Positions 63,929 to 64,000 of a stretch of 64,000 nt of DNA are shown one piece after another (position 1 is the first letter of the stretch; every line of letters starts with the position of its first letter). Position numbers and translations under genes: made by a program. The DNA comes from Bacillus spizizenii TU-B-10 (GTDB lineage Bacteria; Bacillota; Bacilli; Bacillales; Bacillaceae). Location: positions 4,134,857 through 4,198,856 of the forward strand of contig NC_016047.1 of assembly GCF_000227465.1 (NCBI RefSeq). Direction: 5' to 3'. The notes beneath the pieces are model-generated. The model was not told where the DNA came from. It did not search any database and saw only the letters and a list, made by a program, of their open reading frames with translations.

Positions 63929-64000
63929 GATGTCACCTACTTTCACATGAACATGTACTATCTTGCTTCTATTCTATCAAAAAAAGATTAAAGCGTTTCA

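Overview
The window is a 64 kb stretch of a Bacillus subtilis-group chromosome close to the replication origin, on the left arm just before oriC. The gene order (yycO-yycN-rapG-phrG-rocFED-rocR ... walJIHKR-trnY-purA-dnaC ... gdpP-cotF-ppaC-yybP ... exoA-rpsR-ssbA-rpsF-ychF ... yyaC-spo0J-soj) matches strain 168 as I remember it, and most proteins look nearly identical to their 168 counterparts. The mature PhrG pentapeptide EKMIG is unchanged. Several blocks differ from 168, so this is another strain or a sister species. Comparisons with 168 are from memory, because no alignment could be run.

Layout. 0-2.6 kb: YycO (cut by the window edge), a GNAT enzyme and the RapG/PhrG quorum-sensing pair. 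2.6-8.1 kb: arginine/ornithine catabolism, rocD-rocE-rocF on the minus strand behind a sigma-54 promoter and a RocR palindrome, with the activator gene rocR divergent. 8.1-12.1 kb: an accessory island with a two-component system (response regulator plus membrane kinase) divergent from two tandem genes for secreted, cysteine-containing PepSY-repeat proteins. 12.1-19.0 kb: HtrA-type protease YyxA and the essential WalRKHIJ cell-wall control operon. 19.3-23.4 kb: four tRNAs (Lys, Glu, Asp, Phe), purA, yycE and dnaC. 23.5-34.8 kb: small genes, transporters, the glycosyltransferase YycA, rplI-gdpP-yybS, cotF, ppaC, and a structured repeat element that splits a terminator. Then comes yybP behind a yybP-ykoY manganese riboswitch.

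34.9-47.6 kb is a variable zone of transporters, GNATs and regulators. It holds a MerR/TipAS regulator where 168 has yybJ-N, a truncated LysR remnant, an HxlR/metallo-beta-lactamase divergent pair, and an ArsR-regulated pair of small YdcZ-type membrane proteins with two clear palindromic operators. 47.9-55.2 kb: yyaL, yyaK, yyaJ, maa, yyaH, ccpB, exoA. 55.2-64 kb: the rpsF-ssbA-rpsR operon with an S6:S18 leader, ychF carrying a one-base frameshift, yyaE, a DUF951 gene, yyaD, yyaC and the spo0J-soj (parB-parA) segregation operon.

A perfect parS site lies inside spo0J. One-mismatch parS-like sites lie in walK, near cotF and inside the PepSY island. Most genes run on the minus strand, which is co-directional with replication leaving an origin beyond the right edge. 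No CRISPR array, insertion sequence or prophage was seen.
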